Shown: piece by piece, positions 1-10,622 of the stretch
Layout of the letters: each line of letters opens with the position of its first letter
How positions within the stretch are numbered: the first letter of the stretch is position 1
From: Paraburkholderia sp. Tr-20389
GTDB lineage: Bacteria > Pseudomonadota > Gammaproteobacteria > Burkholderiales > Burkholderiaceae
Length of the DNA: 64,000 nucleotides
Reading direction: 5' to 3'
NCBI RefSeq assembly: GCF_017104565.1
Contig: NZ_JAAGPD010000022.1
Location: 93,301 to 157,300 of the forward strand
Program-made: the position numbers and the translations under genes
Notes under the pieces: generated by a model
What the model saw: the letters and a program-made list of their open reading frames with translations, nothing else
Told to the model about the DNA's origin: nothing
Databases searched by the model: none

Positions 1-1
1 C

Positions 2-814
2 AGCGTCACCCGACGCATCCGCATCGGCTCGGGCGGCATCATGCTGCCGTACTACAGCCCATTCAAGGTTGCCGAGCAGTTCATGATGCTCGAGGCGCTG
101 TTCCCTAACCGCGTCGATCTGGGCGTCGGGCGCGCGCCGGGCGGCGACATGCGCACGGCGCAGGCCGTCGCGGCAGGCGCCTACAATCGCGGCGAACTGT
201 TCCCGCAACAGGTGACCGAACTGGTCGCGCTGATGAGCGGCACGCTGCCCTCCGATCACCTTGCGCACGGCGTGCTGCTTCAACCTCAGATCGACACGCG
301 TCCGCAACTGTGGGTGCTCGGTTCCAGCGATTTCGGCGGCATGCTGGCGGCGCAACTGGGCATTCGCTTTTCATTCGCGCATTTCATCAATGCGCATTTC
401 GGGCATGCCGTCGCACAGGCGTATCGCGAGCGCTTCAAGCCTGGTCACGAACAAAAGCCGTACCTCGCGGCGGCCGTTTTCGTGATCTGCGCGGACACAG
501 AGCGCGAAGCCGCCGAACTCGAAAAAGCCGTCGATCTACGCCGCGTGCAGATGGCGTATGGACTGAACGCGCCGATTCCATCCGTCGCGCAAGGGCTCGC
601 ACAGGAATATGGCGAGCGCGAGCAGCTGATCATCGACCGGGAAAAGCCGCGCAGCATCGTCGGCACGCCGGAGTCCGTGACGGAGCGGCTGCATGCGCTG
701 CAGGAACAGTTCGACGCGGACGAACTGATCGTGCTCACCGTGGCGGGCAGTTATCGCGCGCGTTTGCGTTCTTATGAATTGCTGGCCAGCGCGTTCGATC
801 TCGGCAAGTCATGA
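2..814 (+). CDS. LLM-class flavin-dependent oxidoreductase (5' truncated)
   Basis: C-terminal part of a bacterial luciferase-like monooxygenase, which uses reduced flavin (FMNH2/F420-type TIM barrel). The reading frame is open from base 2, before the first Met at 41, so the window edge cuts the gene. The segment [22 protein letters not shown]-like (first residues seen) followed by [15 protein letters not shown] is the family signature (RIDLGLGRAPG), and WVLGSS is also typical. About 270 residues of a usual ~330 are present. The substrate cannot be inferred. It ends 64 bp before dut on the same strand, so co-transcription is possible. Confidence 0.85.
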   Translation, partial: SVTRRIRIGSGGIMLPYYSPFKVAEQFMMLEALFPNRVDLGVGRAPGGDMRTAQAVAAGAYNRGELFPQQVTELVALMSGTLPSDHLAHGVLLQPQIDTRPQLWVLGSSDFGGMLAAQLGIRFSFAHFINAHFGHAVAQAYRERFKPGHEQKPYLAAAVFVICADTEREAAELEKAVDLRRVQMAYGLNAPIPSVAQGLAQEYGEREQLIIDREKPRSIVGTPESVTERLHALQEQFDADELIVLTVAGSYRARLRSYELLASAFDLGKS

Positions 815-878
815 ATCGATCACGGCGCTCCGTTGCAATGACAGGCGCCGCCATTTCTTCAACCTCTCACCGAACTGC

Positions 879-1325
879 ATGAAACTCGACATCAAGATTC
901 TCGACCCGCGCATGCGCGAACAACTCCCCGCCTACGCCACGACGGGCAGCGCGGGCCTCGACCTGCGCGCGTGCCTCGACGCGCCGCTGACGCTGGAACC
1001 CGGTCAAACGGTTCTGGTGCCGACCGGCCTCGCGATCCATCTCGCCGATCCCGGCTATGCGGCGCTGATCCTGCCGCGCTCGGGCATGGGCCACAAGCAC
1101 GGCATCGTGCTGGGCAACCTCGTCGGTTTGATCGACTCGGACTACCAGGGCCAGCTGATGATCTCGACGTGGAACCGCGGCACGACCACGTTCACGCTGA
1201 ATCCGATGGAACGGCTCGCGCAGTTGGTGATCGTCCCCGTCGTGCAGGCGACGTTCAATATCGTCGACGAGTTCGACACGAGCGAGCGCGGCGAAGGCGG
1301 CTTCGGCAGCACCGGCAAACACTGA
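879..1325 (+). CDS. dut: deoxyuridine 5'-triphosphate nucleotidohydrolase
   Basis: dUTPase hydrolyses dUTP to dUMP and pyrophosphate in the cytoplasm. It keeps uracil out of DNA and supplies dUMP for thymidylate synthesis. The 148-residue length is normal for the trimeric family. All five motifs are visible: SAGLDLRA (24-31), [10 protein letters not shown] (66-75), GLIDSDYQG with the catalytic Asp (83-91), RLAQLV (112-117) and the C-terminal Gly-rich [10 protein letters not shown] (137-146). The ATG at 879 is chosen because MKLDIKILD is the conserved family N-terminus; an in-frame ATG at 774 would add 35 unrelated residues. It converges on clpA across a strong hairpin terminator. Confidence 0.97.
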   Translation: MKLDIKILDPRMREQLPAYATTGSAGLDLRACLDAPLTLEPGQTVLVPTGLAIHLADPGYAALILPRSGMGHKHGIVLGNLVGLIDSDYQGQLMISTWNRGTTTFTLNPMERLAQLVIVPVVQATFNIVDEFDTSERGEGGFGSTGKH

Positions 1326-1370
1326 GGCATTGCTCGGCTTTTTATGGCCGCTTGCTGAAGGCCAAATGAA

Positions 1371-1400
1371 AACGGCGTGGGTTTTGCAACCCACGCCGTT
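1371..1400. terminator. bidirectional terminator between dut and clpA
   Basis: A perfect 13-bp stem (AACGGCGTGGGTT, 1371-1383, and its complement at 1388-1400) closes a 4-nt loop. It is followed by CTTTTATG on the plus strand and sits between two convergent stop codons. Shape and position fit an intrinsic terminator serving both strands. Confidence 0.8.
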
Positions 1401-1426
1401 CTTTTATGCTTTGGATGATTCGACGC

Positions 1427-3727
1427 TTAGTCGACTTCCACCGCTTCCGGATTCGGATTGCGCGGCGGCGCCGAATTCTCGTCAAACGTCAGCAGCACCT
1501 TGTCGTCTGCATCGACGTCGACCGTCACGCGGCCGCCGTTCATCAGCTTGCCGAACAGCAGTTCGTCGGCCAGCGCACGACGGATCGTGTCCTGGATCAG
1601 ACGCTGCATCGGACGCGCGCCCATGAGCGGATCGAAACCGTGCTTCGCGAGATGCTTGCGCAGCGCGTCGGTGAAGAGCGCGTCGACCTTCTTCTCGTGC
1701 AGTTGATCTTCCAGCTGCATCAGGAACTTGTCGACCACGCGCATGATGATTTCTTCATCGAGCGAGCGGAAGCTGATCGTCGCGTCCAGACGGTTGCGGA
1801 ACTCAGGCGTGAACATACGCTTGATGTCGGCCATCTCGTCGCCCGTTTCGCGGCGCGTCGTGAAACCGATCGTCGACTTCTGCATCGACTCTGCGCCCGC
1901 ATTCGTCGTCATGATGATGATGACGTTGCGGAAGTCCGCCTTGCGACCGTTGTTGTCCGTCAACGTGCCGTGGTCCATCACCTGCAGCAGCACGTTGTAG
2001 ATGTCCGGATGCGCCTTCTCGATTTCGTCGAGCAGCAGCACGCAATGCGGCTTCTTCGTCACGGCTTCCGTCAGCAAACCACCCTGATCGAAACCGACGT
2101 ATCCCGGCGGCGCGCCGATCAGACGGCTCACCGCATGACGCTCCATGTACTCCGACATGTCGAAGCGGATCAGCTCGATGCCCAGCGTGAACGCCAGTTG
2201 CCGCGCCACTTCCGTCTTGCCGACGCCCGTCGGACCGGAGAACAGGAACGCGCCGATCGGCTTGTCCGTCTTGCCGAGGCCCGCACGCGCCATCTTGATC
2301 GATGCCGACAGTGCGTCGATGGCGGGATCCTGGCCGAACACGACTGCCTTCAGATCGCGGTCGAGCGTCTGGAGCTTGCTGCGGTCGTCCTGGGACACGC
2401 TTTGCGCCGGCACGCGCGCGATCTTCGAGATGATTTCCTCGATCTCGCTCTTGCCGATGGTCTTCTTCTGCTTCGACTTCGGCAGGATGCGTTGCGCCGC
2501 GCCTGCTTCGTCGATCACGTCGATGGCCTTGTCGGGCAAGTGACGATCCGTGATGAAGCGCGCCGACAGCTCAGCCGCCGCCGACAGCGCACCCGACGAA
2601 TACTTCACGCCATGGTGCTCTTCGAAGCGCGACTTCAGGCCGCGCAGGATCGCCACCGTCTGCTCGACGGTCGGCTCGGTCACGTCGATCTTCTGGAAAC
2701 GACGCGACAATGCCGCGTCCTTTTCGAAGATGCCGCGGAATTCCGTGAATGTGGTCGCGCCGATGCACTTGAGCGTGCCCGACGACAGCGCCGGCTTCAG
2801 CAGATTCGACGCGTCCAGCGTGCCGCCCGATGCGGCGCCCGCGCCGATCAGCGTATGAATTTCGTCGATGAACAGAATCGCGTTCGGACGTTCCTTCAGT
2901 TCCTTCAGGACCGTCTTCAGGCGCTGTTCGAAATCGCCGCGATACTTCGTGCCCGCGAGCAGCGCGCCCATGTCGAGCGAATAGACCTGCGCATCCACGA
3001 GGATGTCGGGCACTTCGCCGCGCGTGATGCGCCACGCGAGACCTTCCGCGATCGCAGTTTTGCCGACGCCGGCCTCGCCGACCAGCAGCGGATTGTTCTT
3101 GCGGCGGCGGCACAGCACCTGCACGACGCGCTCGACTTCCGCTTCGCGTCCGATCAACGGATCGATGCGGCCGTCCTTCGCCATCTGGTTCAGGTTCTGC
3201 GTGAATTGCGCAAGCGGTGTTTCCTTTTGCGCAGCGGCTTCGTCCGATTCCGCATTCGCATCCGTCGACTTCGCAGCTTCCGAGCTGTTCGTCTTCGCGA
3301 TGCCGTGCGAAATGAAATTGACGACGTCGAGACGCGTCACGCCCTGCTGCTGCAGGTAATACACCGCGTGAGAATCTTTCTCGCCGAAGATCGCCACGAG
3401 CACGTTCGCGCCCGTCACTTCCTTCTTGCCGTTCGACGTGGACTGGACGTGCATGATCGCGCGCTGGATCACACGCTGGAAACCCAGCGTGGGCTGCGTA
3501 TCGACGTCGTCAGTGCCCGGAACGGTCGGCGTATTGTCGTGAATGAAGTTGCGCAGGTTCTGACGCAGGTCTTCGATGTTGGCCGCGCACGCGCGCAGCA
3601 CTTCGGCCGCCGTCGGGTTGTCCAACAGCGCCAGCAAAAGATGTTCGACCGTGATGAACTCATGCCGCGCCTGGCGCGCTTCCATGAACGCCATGTGCAG
3701 GCTGACTTCCAGTTCCTGGGCAATCAT
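1427..3727 (-). CDS. clpA: ATP-dependent Clp protease ATP-binding subunit ClpA
   Basis: Hsp100 unfoldase that forms a hexamer, unfolds substrates and feeds them into ClpP; ClpS delivers N-degron substrates to it. The protein is 766 residues. An N-terminal Clp repeat domain (about 1-145) starts [13 protein letters not shown] domain 1 has Walker A GEAGVGKT (217-224) and Walker [10 protein letters not shown] (284-292). AAA domain 2 has Walker A GPTGVGKT (498-505) and [12 protein letters not shown]. There is no long ClpB-type middle domain. The start at 3727 matches the ClpA family and gives an ATGA overlap of 4 bp with clpS, so the two are translationally coupled. Confidence 0.97.
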   Translation of the reverse strand: MIAQELEVSLHMAFMEARQARHEFITVEHLLLALLDNPTAAEVLRACAANIEDLRQNLRNFIHDNTPTVPGTDDVDTQPTLGFQRVIQRAIMHVQSTSNGKKEVTGANVLVAIFGEKDSHAVYYLQQQGVTRLDVVNFISHGIAKTNSSEAAKSTDANAESDEAAAQKETPLAQFTQNLNQMAKDGRIDPLIGREAEVERVVQVLCRRRKNNPLLVGEAGVGKTAIAEGLAWRITRGEVPDILVDAQVYSLDMGALLAGTKYRGDFEQRLKTVLKELKERPNAILFIDEIHTLIGAGAASGGTLDASNLLKPALSSGTLKCIGATTFTEFRGIFEKDAALSRRFQKIDVTEPTVEQTVAILRGLKSRFEEHHGVKYSSGALSAAAELSARFITDRHLPDKAIDVIDEAGAAQRILPKSKQKKTIGKSEIEEIISKIARVPAQSVSQDDRSKLQTLDRDLKAVVFGQDPAIDALSASIKMARAGLGKTDKPIGAFLFSGPTGVGKTEVARQLAFTLGIELIRFDMSEYMERHAVSRLIGAPPGYVGFDQGGLLTEAVTKKPHCVLLLDEIEKAHPDIYNVLLQVMDHGTLTDNNGRKADFRNVIIIMTTNAGAESMQKSTIGFTTRRETGDEMADIKRMFTPEFRNRLDATISFRSLDEEIIMRVVDKFLMQLEDQLHEKKVDALFTDALRKHLAKHGFDPLMGARPMQRLIQDTIRRALADELLFGKLMNGGRVTVDVDADDKVLLTFDENSAPPRNPNPEAVEVD

Positions 3728-4038
3728 GCTTCCTCCATCACGCACTGCAGCGGATGCCCTGCCTGCCGCGCGTGGGTAACGACTTGCTCGACTTTGGTCG
3801 ACGCGATGTCCCGCGTGTAGACCCCACAAACTCCCCTGCCTTCGCGATGGACCTTCAACATGATCTGTGTTGCGGTCTCTCGATCTTTATTGAAATACTC
3901 TTGCACGATCATCACGACGAATTCCATCGGCGTGAAATCGTCGTTCAACAACACCACCTTGAACATGGCAGGCGGTTTCAGCTTTTGTTCCTGCCGCTCC
4001 AGTACGGTGTTGTCCTGCTTGTCCGGGATAATCGCCAT
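3724..4038 (-). CDS. clpS: ATP-dependent Clp protease adaptor ClpS
   Basis: Adaptor of the N-end rule pathway. It binds N-terminal Leu, Phe, Tyr or Trp of substrates and hands them to ClpA. The 104-residue protein has a short flexible N-terminus and then the core with [13 protein letters not shown], the loop containing the Asn-Asp-Asp residues of the ligand pocket, and [17 protein letters not shown] with the conserved His. It is first in a two-gene clpS-clpA operon with a 4-bp overlap. Confidence 0.96.
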   Translation of the reverse strand: MAIIPDKQDNTVLERQEQKLKPPAMFKVVLLNDDFTPMEFVVMIVQEYFNKDRETATQIMLKVHREGRGVCGVYTRDIASTKVEQVVTHARQAGHPLQCVMEEA

Positions 4039-4580
4039 ACACCCATTCTAAACAACTCGGACAGGCCCGCAATCCTGTCAAAACCCGACCGGCTGGCCGG
4101 ACATCGGTTCCCTCCGGCCCTGTGGAGCGGCCTCTCGCGGGTGCGCTCTCTGCGCCGGGCCGCGTGCGGTTGGCGGCCCTCCGGTCAATCTGTGTTGCAG
4201 CATGATGACTGCAGTCGGATCGAGTATCGCACAACCCGGGCCAGCAGGCTGATGACTCGCCATCGCGCCATCCGCTTCTCACCACTGCACTGCATGTGAG
4301 TCGATTATGCGACTTTTCAAGACGCGCCGCTTGCGCCACCGCACATAAGAAAAGCGGGAAAAACCCTGGAAATTGGTTCTTTACAACGAAGAAATGGGCG
4401 TCTCAAAATTTTCTTGACACTCGAATAAAGAGACTCAACAATCAAGCTGGCACTTTTTTCAATAAGCGGTCTATACGAAAAAATGCCGTTGGTGAGCTTG
4501 TGAGGAGGGACGACTGCATCCCGTGGTCGTTGAGCTTTTCGAGGGCTCGTGGCAGCTTTTGAGTTACAGGGGAAGTTGGT
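4039..4580. other. clpS-csp divergent intergenic region
   Basis: These 542 bp hold no gene I can support. The right third carries the csp promoter (4414-4442) and a leader of about 130 nt. A short 5-bp stem (AGTCG at 4299-4303, CGACT at 4310-4314) followed by TTTTC lies in the middle. The clpS promoter must also be here but no clear -35/-10 pair was identified for it. Confidence 0.5.
4414..4442 (+). promoter_or_regulatory. sigma-70 promoter of the cold-shock gene
   Basis: TTGACA (4414-4419) is separated by exactly 17 nt from AACAAT (4437-4442) in an AT-richer patch. Transcription would start near 4449 and give an untranslated leader of about 130 nt before the ATG at 4581, similar in layout to the long thermosensitive leader of E. 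coli cspA. The promoter match is direct; the RNA-switch role is inference. Confidence 0.75.
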
Positions 4581-4787
4581 ATGGCAACTGGTACGGTCAA
4601 GTGGTTCAACGACGCGAAAGGTTTCGGATTCATTACGCCCGACGAAGGCGGTGAGGATCTGTTTGCACACTTTTCGGCTATCCAGATGAACGGTTTCAAG
4701 ACCCTCAAGGAAGGCCAGAAAGTTAGCTTCGAGGTCGTTCAAGGCCCGAAGGGCAAACAGGCATCGAACATTCAGTCCGCAGCCTGA
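4581..4787 (+). CDS. cold-shock protein, CspA family
   Basis: Single cold-shock (OB-fold) domain of 68 residues that binds single-stranded RNA and DNA and acts as an RNA chaperone. Both RNA-binding motifs are present: KGFGFI (RNP1) and LFAHF (RNP2-like). Length and sequence are full for the family. The ribosome binding site is AGGGGAAG, 5-12 nt before the start. The gene is monocistronic between its own promoter and a terminator at 4811-4835. The paralogue (A, C, D) cannot be decided from sequence, so no symbol is given. Confidence 0.95.
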   Translation: MATGTVKWFNDAKGFGFITPDEGGEDLFAHFSAIQMNGFKTLKEGQKVSFEVVQGPKGKQASNIQSAA

Positions 4788-4810
4788 TACGTTCGGTCCG
4801 CAGCCTTGAA

Positions 4811-4835
4811 AACCCGGCTTCATGCCGGGTTTTTT
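4811..4835 (+). terminator. csp intrinsic terminator
   Basis: Stem AACCCGGC (4811-4818), loop TTCAT, stem GCCGGGTT (4824-4831), then a T-run to 4835. It sits 24 bp after the csp stop codon. Confidence 0.88.
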
Positions 4836-4880
4836 CGTTTCTGGCGTCGGCAATGCCTCTAACGATAACTACGGCAGCAA

Positions 4881-6512
4881 TCAGACAACCTTGAGGGTTG
4901 CCATCATGCCGAGATCCTCGTGTTCCAGTATGTGGCAATGGAACATCCGCTCGCCCGCGTCGCGCTGCACCGTCGCGATGCGCACCGTCTCGCCGGGCTG
5001 CACGTTGACGGTATCGCGCCATGCTAGATACCGCTCAGGTGCCGCGACGCCGCCCCGCTCCCGTCCGATCACCTGGAACTGCGTGCCGTGCAGATGGAAA
5101 GGATGATCCATGTCGGTGCGGTTTTCGATCGACCAGACTTCGACTTCGCCGCGCCGGCTGGTCAACGCGATGCGCGCCGGGTCGAAACTCGCGCCGTTGA
5201 TCATGAATTGCATGCCGGCCGGCAACGACATCGTCGCGCCAGGACGGTGCATGGCCGTCATGTCCATTGCTTCGGAGAAAACGACGGATTTTCGCGGCGC
5301 TTTGTCCGCTGCGTTGTCAGTGGATGACAGCAGCGGCGCGATGGGCCGCAGCGCCGGCGGCACGGCTCGGCTCGCGGACGGCGACGCCGGCGCGAAGTGC
5401 ACGTCGGCGAGGGCCTTCGACGGATCGGCGGGCAGGCTCTTGCCCTCGGTCATCGTCATCTTGCGGCGGTCGTACGCGGCGGCGGTGAGAATCGCCGTCG
5501 TGGCCTGCTCACCGGCGCGCACGATGATCTCCGCCCGCTCGCCCGGCGCGAGCAGCAGTTCCGTCAGGCCGTCGCGCGGCTTGTCGAGCAGGCCGCCATC
5601 CGTGCCGACCTGCGTGAAGATCCGGTTGCCGCCCAGCGACAATCTCAGATAGCGGGCATTGCAACCATTCCACAGACGCCAGCGCTCGTCCTGCGCGACC
5701 TCGATGCGCGGCCGGCGTGCGCCGTTCACCAGCACGAACTGGCCTTCGCGGCCGTTCATCCAGTCCATCATGTCGTTCGGCGCGATGGACGCGTCGCTTG
5801 CCAGCTTCAGATCCGAGAAGAACAGATGACGCTCCGGAAACGCGGCGATCGGATCGTCGGCGGCTCGCACGACGATCGGCCCGGCCAGGCCGCGAAACAC
5901 CTGCTCCGCCGACATCATGTGCGGATGCGGGTGATACCAGTACGTGCCCGCGCTGCCGGGCGGCAAGGTGAAGCGGTAGACCTGGGTCGCGCCGGGCGCG
6001 ACGGGGTTCATTGGATTGCCGTCCTGATCGGGCGGCACGGGCAGGCCGTGCCAGTGGATCGTCGACGGCTGCGGTAGATGGTTGACGAAGCGGATCTCGA
6101 CGGTGTCGCCTTCGCGCACGTCGATGAGCGGACCGACGATGGGCCCCTGCGCGGCATCGCCGTACAGCCACAGCGCGGTCGAATGCCCGGACATCAGCTG
6201 GCGGCGCACGGGTTGCGCGACGAGCGTCGCGCGGAACACGCCCGGCTCCTTGCTTTCGTTCGGCAGTTTGCGCAACGCGGCGAGCGGCGCGCCGGCCGGT
6301 ATCGCCGTTTCGGGCGCGAGCTTCGGAGCGGCCTGCGCGGCATGCTTGCTGTCGGCAGCATGCATCGACGACATGCCGGGCATGTCTTCCATATCGCTCA
6401 TGCCGGACATGTCGTGCGTGCCGTGCATCGAATGCTGCGCGAACACATTGCGCGTGAAGAGCGACGCAACGGCAACGCTCAACGTACGGGCGAGAAAATC
6501 CCTGCGAATCAT
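4881..6512 (-). CDS. multicopper oxidase, CueO/CopA type
   Basis: Periplasmic multicopper oxidase, probably a cuprous oxidase in copper tolerance. It has 543 residues. The N-terminus has RRDFL (3-7) followed by a hydrophobic stretch, a Tat-type signal suited to export of a folded copper enzyme. A Met/His-rich segment (about 26-57, with repeated HxMH and MxxM) probably binds copper. Copper ligand motifs are HWHG (153-156), WYHPHPH (192-198), HPFHLHG (470-476) and HCHILEHEDLGM (525-536), covering type 1 and trinuclear sites. The small Cys/His-rich gene lies just upstream on the same strand. Laccase-like oxidation of other substrates is possible. Confidence 0.92.
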   Translation of the reverse strand: MIRRDFLARTLSVAVASLFTRNVFAQHSMHGTHDMSGMSDMEDMPGMSSMHAADSKHAAQAAPKLAPETAIPAGAPLAALRKLPNESKEPGVFRATLVAQPVRRQLMSGHSTALWLYGDAAQGPIVGPLIDVREGDTVEIRFVNHLPQPSTIHWHGLPVPPDQDGNPMNPVAPGATQVYRFTLPPGSAGTYWYHPHPHMMSAEQVFRGLAGPIVVRAADDPIAAFPERHLFFSDLKLASDASIAPNDMMDWMNGREGQFVLVNGARRPRIEVAQDERWRLWNGCNARYLRLSLGGNRIFTQVGTDGGLLDKPRDGLTELLLAPGERAEIIVRAGEQATTAILTAAAYDRRKMTMTEGKSLPADPSKALADVHFAPASPSASRAVPPALRPIAPLLSSTDNAADKAPRKSVVFSEAMDMTAMHRPGATMSLPAGMQFMINGASFDPARIALTSRRGEVEVWSIENRTDMDHPFHLHGTQFQVIGRERGGVAAPERYLAWRDTVNVQPGETVRIATVQRDAGERMFHCHILEHEDLGMMATLKVV

Positions 6513-6648
6513 GGGTCAACCCCTTGTTGATGCGGCGCGGCGAGCCCGTTGCTCGCCACGCGCATGAAACGTGTAATGGCGCGAGCGTGAAGGTTGTTTC
6601 ACGCATCGGCTTGCTATGCGCGCCACGAGGCGCGCAGACGCGAAACGG

Positions 6649-7005
6649 TCACACGATCGGGGGACGCACAGGCGGGGCGCGCGTGACACTCGCGCGCGCA
6701 GGGTCGCTATCGATGCCCGGCAAGTCGGATGACGCAATGCGTGCCGACATGCCCATGCTCGACAGCAAAGCACTGCAATGCGCACCGCACAGGGTCAGGC
6801 AGCAAAGCGAATGCGTTCGATGACAAGGCGCCGTGGGGTCGCTCGTATCCGTCGACGTAACGCAGTGAACGACAGGTGCGGGAGCCGACGCATGCATGCT
6901 CATCGCGCGCGGCGAAACATCATGACGATGCTCGCACGCCGACGCGCCCTGCATGCCAAGCAGTGCAAGCGTCAACACGATAAGAATGCGCCACAACGAT
7001 TTCAT
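6649..7005 (-). CDS. small secreted Cys/His-rich protein, putative copper-associated
   Basis: Family not recognised. The 118-residue protein begins MKSLWRILIV and has a clear signal peptide of about 23 residues ending near GASA. The mature part has seven Cys (24, 48, 61, 68, 69, 73, 77) with interspersed His and Met, including CEHRHD and CHRTHSLCCLTLCGAHC. This suggests metal binding or disulphides. The C-terminus is Pro/Arg-rich. It lies 136 bp upstream of the multicopper oxidase on the same strand, so a role in copper handling is inferred from context. The start at 7005 was chosen for the signal peptide; a longer reading frame to 7158 begins inside the icd terminator. Confidence 0.6.
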   Translation of the reverse strand: MKSLWRILIVLTLALLGMQGASACEHRHDVSPRAMSMHASAPAPVVHCVTSTDTSDPTAPCHRTHSLCCLTLCGAHCSALLSSMGMSARIASSDLPGIDSDPARASVTRAPPVRPPIV

Positions 7006-7113
7006 GCCTGTCTGTCGATGCCGAAGCGAACGATTGCGAAATGCAGCGGAAGAAAGATCATTCGATGATAACGCAGCCGCGCTGCTGCATCGATGACGCG
7101 AAGCTCGAAAACA

Positions 7114-7145
7114 AAACCCCGATGGGCTCGCGCTCACCGGGGTTT
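7114..7145 (-). terminator. icd terminator
   Basis: Stem AAACCCCG (7114-7121) pairs with CGGGGTTT (7138-7145) around a 16-nt loop. Read on the minus strand it lies 32 nt after the icd stop codon. Confidence 0.65.
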
Positions 7146-7176
7146 CGTCACGACACACCGAACGCTCAAGCGGCGC

Positions 7177-8433
<1,257 letters not shown>

Positions 8434-8757
8434 GATCGGACTCCAGTGATAGCTGTACTGTGAGAACAGGTTGGAAATGCGAAACCGGGGCGCTTCTCTT
8501 GCGTGCGACGCAGCGCCACGCCGATGCAAATGCTGATGCCAGATACCGATGCAACAAGCGGCCAGGCGGGTATTCTAGCCCACGTCGGCACCTGGCCGCG
8601 CTCGGGACGTGCACGGACACGGACTCGACCGCCGCACGTCGCATGAACCTGTTTTATGTCCTATGTCTTATATAAGACTTGCGGCGTGACCGAGAGCGTT
8701 ATGCTTTAAGATCTCGCCGTTCGCTATCGACGGTCCCGCTCTTCGCCCTTTTCACGC
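8434..8757. other. icd-rluE divergent intergenic region
   Basis: 324 bp without a gene. Its most notable content is the palindrome at 8665-8678. Between the palindrome and rluE there is a TATGCT hexamer (8701-8706) that could serve as a -10. Confidence 0.5.
8665..8678. promoter_or_regulatory. perfect 14-bp palindrome, candidate operator
   Basis: GTCTTATATAAGAC is a perfect inverted repeat in an otherwise GC-rich region between the divergent icd and rluE genes. The form TCTTATATAAGA resembles operators of GntR/FadR-type dimeric regulators. No regulator gene is adjacent, so the cognate protein is unknown. It could control icd, rluE or both. Confidence 0.5.
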
Positions 8758-9327
8758 ATGACTCTGCTCGCACTCAACAAACCCTTCGGCACGATCTGCC
8801 AGTTTTCGCCGCACGAAACGCGCGCGTCGCTGGCCGACTGGGTGAAGGTGCCCGGCGTTTATCCTGCTGGCAGGCTCGACTCCGATAGCGAAGGTCTGCT
8901 GCTGCTCACCGACGATGGCGCGCTGCAAGCGCGCATCGCGGAGCCCCGGCACAAGCTGGTGAAGCGGTATTGGGCGCAAGTGGAAGGCGCGCCCACGGAA
9001 CAGCATCTGAAGGCGCTTGCGCGCGGCGTCGATCTCGGCGATTACGTCACGCGGCCCTGCCGCGCCGAATTCGTCGAACCGGATGACGCGCTATGGGATC
9101 GCACGCCGCCCATTCGATATCGTGCGGCGATTCCCACGACATGGATCGAACTGTCGATCACCGAAGGCAAGAACCGCCAGGTGCGCCGCATGACGGCGGC
9201 CGTCGGCTTTCCGACACTGCGTCTCGTGCGTGTCGGCGTCGGTGCGCTCGATATTTTTTCGCTGGGGCTGCAGCCCGGCGAGAGCATCGGGCTATCTCCG
9301 CGCGCGCCGTGGGATCGCATCGCGTAG
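8758..9327 (+). CDS. rluE: 23S rRNA pseudouridine synthase, RluE type
   Basis: Converts one uridine of 23S rRNA (position 2457 in E. coli) to pseudouridine. The 189 residues align over their length with what I recall of E. coli RluE: NKPFG near the N-terminus, GRLDSDSEGLLLLT with catalytic Asp41, KRYWAQVEG, and PTTWIELSITEGKNRQVRRMTAAVGFPTLRLVR-like C-terminus (motif NRQVRRM). There is no S4 domain, as in RluE. It is monocistronic. Confidence 0.9.
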   Translation: MTLLALNKPFGTICQFSPHETRASLADWVKVPGVYPAGRLDSDSEGLLLLTDDGALQARIAEPRHKLVKRYWAQVEGAPTEQHLKALARGVDLGDYVTRPCRAEFVEPDDALWDRTPPIRYRAAIPTTWIELSITEGKNRQVRRMTAAVGFPTLRLVRVGVGALDIFSLGLQPGESIGLSPRAPWDRIA

Positions 9328-9767
9328 CAACTCGCGCTCCTGCAAAATGGCTGTCGATAAATCGCTAAGCCGTTGTATCGACATGCGTTTCTGCTTCGAT
9401 TGCATCATTTGAAAAACGCTGCGAATGAAGCGCAAATACTCTACAAAAGCGACGTTAAAGCGGCGCTAAATCGCGTACTCTGCGACGCGTTATCACGTTC
9501 GAAAAAATTCCTGAAAATTTTCGTCAACCGCGTCGCGCGTTCATGCGTTAGTCCACGCAGATGCCGCTAAAGCTGTCCGGCATTCAGCCTCAAGAGCCTT
9601 TGCACAAGCCGCTCCAACGACGTGTATGAAGGTGTCTGAACGCTCGCAGCCGCAAAGAAAATTTTCTTCGATGCGGATGTCAACCGAAAGGTGGATGGCA
9701 CGTTTAACGACATGACTCAATCTAACCGGGTCATTTGGTTATTTATCTAAAGCTGAGGATTCGCAAA
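9328..9767. other. intergenic region with two GAAAATTTTC palindromes
   Basis: 440 bp with no supportable gene and clearly more A+T than its surroundings. It contains GAAAATTTTC at 9513-9522 and again at 9657-9666, the second extended to the 14-bp perfect palindrome AAGAAAATTTTCTT (9655-9668). Both lie upstream of the small exported protein at 9768. No good -35/-10 pair was identified. Confidence 0.45.
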
Positions 9768-9962
9768 ATGAACAAACTGATCGCCGCTCTGGTCGCTGGC
9801 CTCTTCGCAACGGCAGCATTCGCACAAGCTTCGGCACCGGAAGCAGCTTCGGCAGCTCCGGCAGCAGCAGCTTCGTCGCACAAGGCAACGAAGAAGGTTT
9901 CGCACAAGAAGTCGCACAAGAAGGCAGCTCCGGCAGCAGCAGCTTCGGCAGCGTCGGAATAA
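9768..9962 (+). CDS. small exported Ala/Lys-rich protein
   Basis: 64 residues. The signal peptide MNKLIAALVAGLFATAAFAQ has a likely cleavage after AFA. The mature peptide is low-complexity: an Ala/Pro/Ser-rich start, a basic middle with SHKATKKVSHKKSHKK, and an Ala-rich end. Proteins of this composition are frequent in Burkholderiales and have no assigned function. The start at 9768 is preferred over 9735 because the signal peptide begins there and TGAGGA lies 8-13 nt upstream. A strong terminator follows. The basic repeats suggest binding of nucleic acid or envelope polyanions, which is only inference. Confidence 0.75.
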   Translation: MNKLIAALVAGLFATAAFAQASAPEAASAAPAAAASSHKATKKVSHKKSHKKAAPAAAASAASE

Positions 9963-10017
9963 GTTTGTTGCAATAACGCAGTCAAGAACAAGCTGGTTTG
10001 CCGTTCTTACGGCGTTG

Positions 10018-10051
10018 AAAGGCAGAAGGCCGCAAGGCTCTCTGCCTTTTT
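10018..10051 (+). terminator. intrinsic terminator
   Basis: Stem AAAGGCAGA (10018-10026) and TCTGCCTTT (10041-10049), with a 14-nt loop that can pair internally, then a T-tract TTTTTGTTTTT. It lies 55 bp after the stop of the small exported protein. Confidence 0.85.
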
Positions 10052-10106
10052 GTTTTTGACGCGCTCGCGTAACATTCGCGGTTCATATTCACCCAGGAGC
10101 TACGCC

Positions 10107-10622
10107 GTGCGATTTTCATTGCGCTCGTTGATCGCGCGCTTCGCGATTGCAGTTGTATTGCCTGTTGCCGCATTGTCGGCTGTGTCGTTCGCGACGATGT
10201 CTGTGCAAGATGCACGCGCGCAGCAGATGCCGCAGGGCGCGAAACAGCCCGGCGATTTCCCGCGCGCGAAACTCACGGCAGGCATGTTCGTGATCGACGC
10301 TGCCGTTGCCGCCAACGATGCGGATCGCGAGCAAGGCCTGATGTACCGTACGCAACTCGCGCCGAACGAAGGCATGCTGTTCGTGTTCGGCGAGAACGCC
10401 GTGCATTGCTTCTGGATGAAGAACACGTTGATCCCGCTGTCGATCGCATTCATGCGCGCGGACGGCACGATCACCGACATCGACGAAATGCAGGCGGAAA
10501 CCACCAACAACCATTGCCCGAAAAACAATGGCGTCTACGCGCTCGAAATGAGCAAGGGCTGGTTCACGTCGAAGGGCATCAAGCCCGGCATGAAGATTCA
10601 GGGGCTGCCGGCGCCGCAGTAG
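10107..10622 (+). CDS. DUF192 family exported protein
   Basis: 171 residues with an N-terminal hydrophobic signal (about 8-35, ending near DARAQ) and a DUF192 domain (about 65-168). Visible motifs are [22 protein letters not shown] and [16 protein letters not shown] (each cited by its first residues), the hallmark of the family. Function is unknown; it is predicted periplasmic. The GTG at 10107 is chosen because CAGGAG lies 8-13 nt upstream; an ATG at 10050 would start within the preceding terminator. The gene precedes fusA by 266 bp. Confidence 0.85.
   Translation: MRFSLRSLIARFAIAVVLPVAALSAVSFATMSVQDARAQQMPQGAKQPGDFPRAKLTAGMFVIDAAVAANDADREQGLMYRTQLAPNEGMLFVFGENAVHCFWMKNTLIPLSIAFMRADGTITDIDEMQAETTNNHCPKNNGVYALEMSKGWFTSKGIKPGMKIQGLPAPQ

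Noticed and set aside
1406-3820. 804-codon plus-strand frame
   Set aside because: Antisense shadow of clpA; rich in Arg/His/Asp as expected from GC-rich antisense reading.
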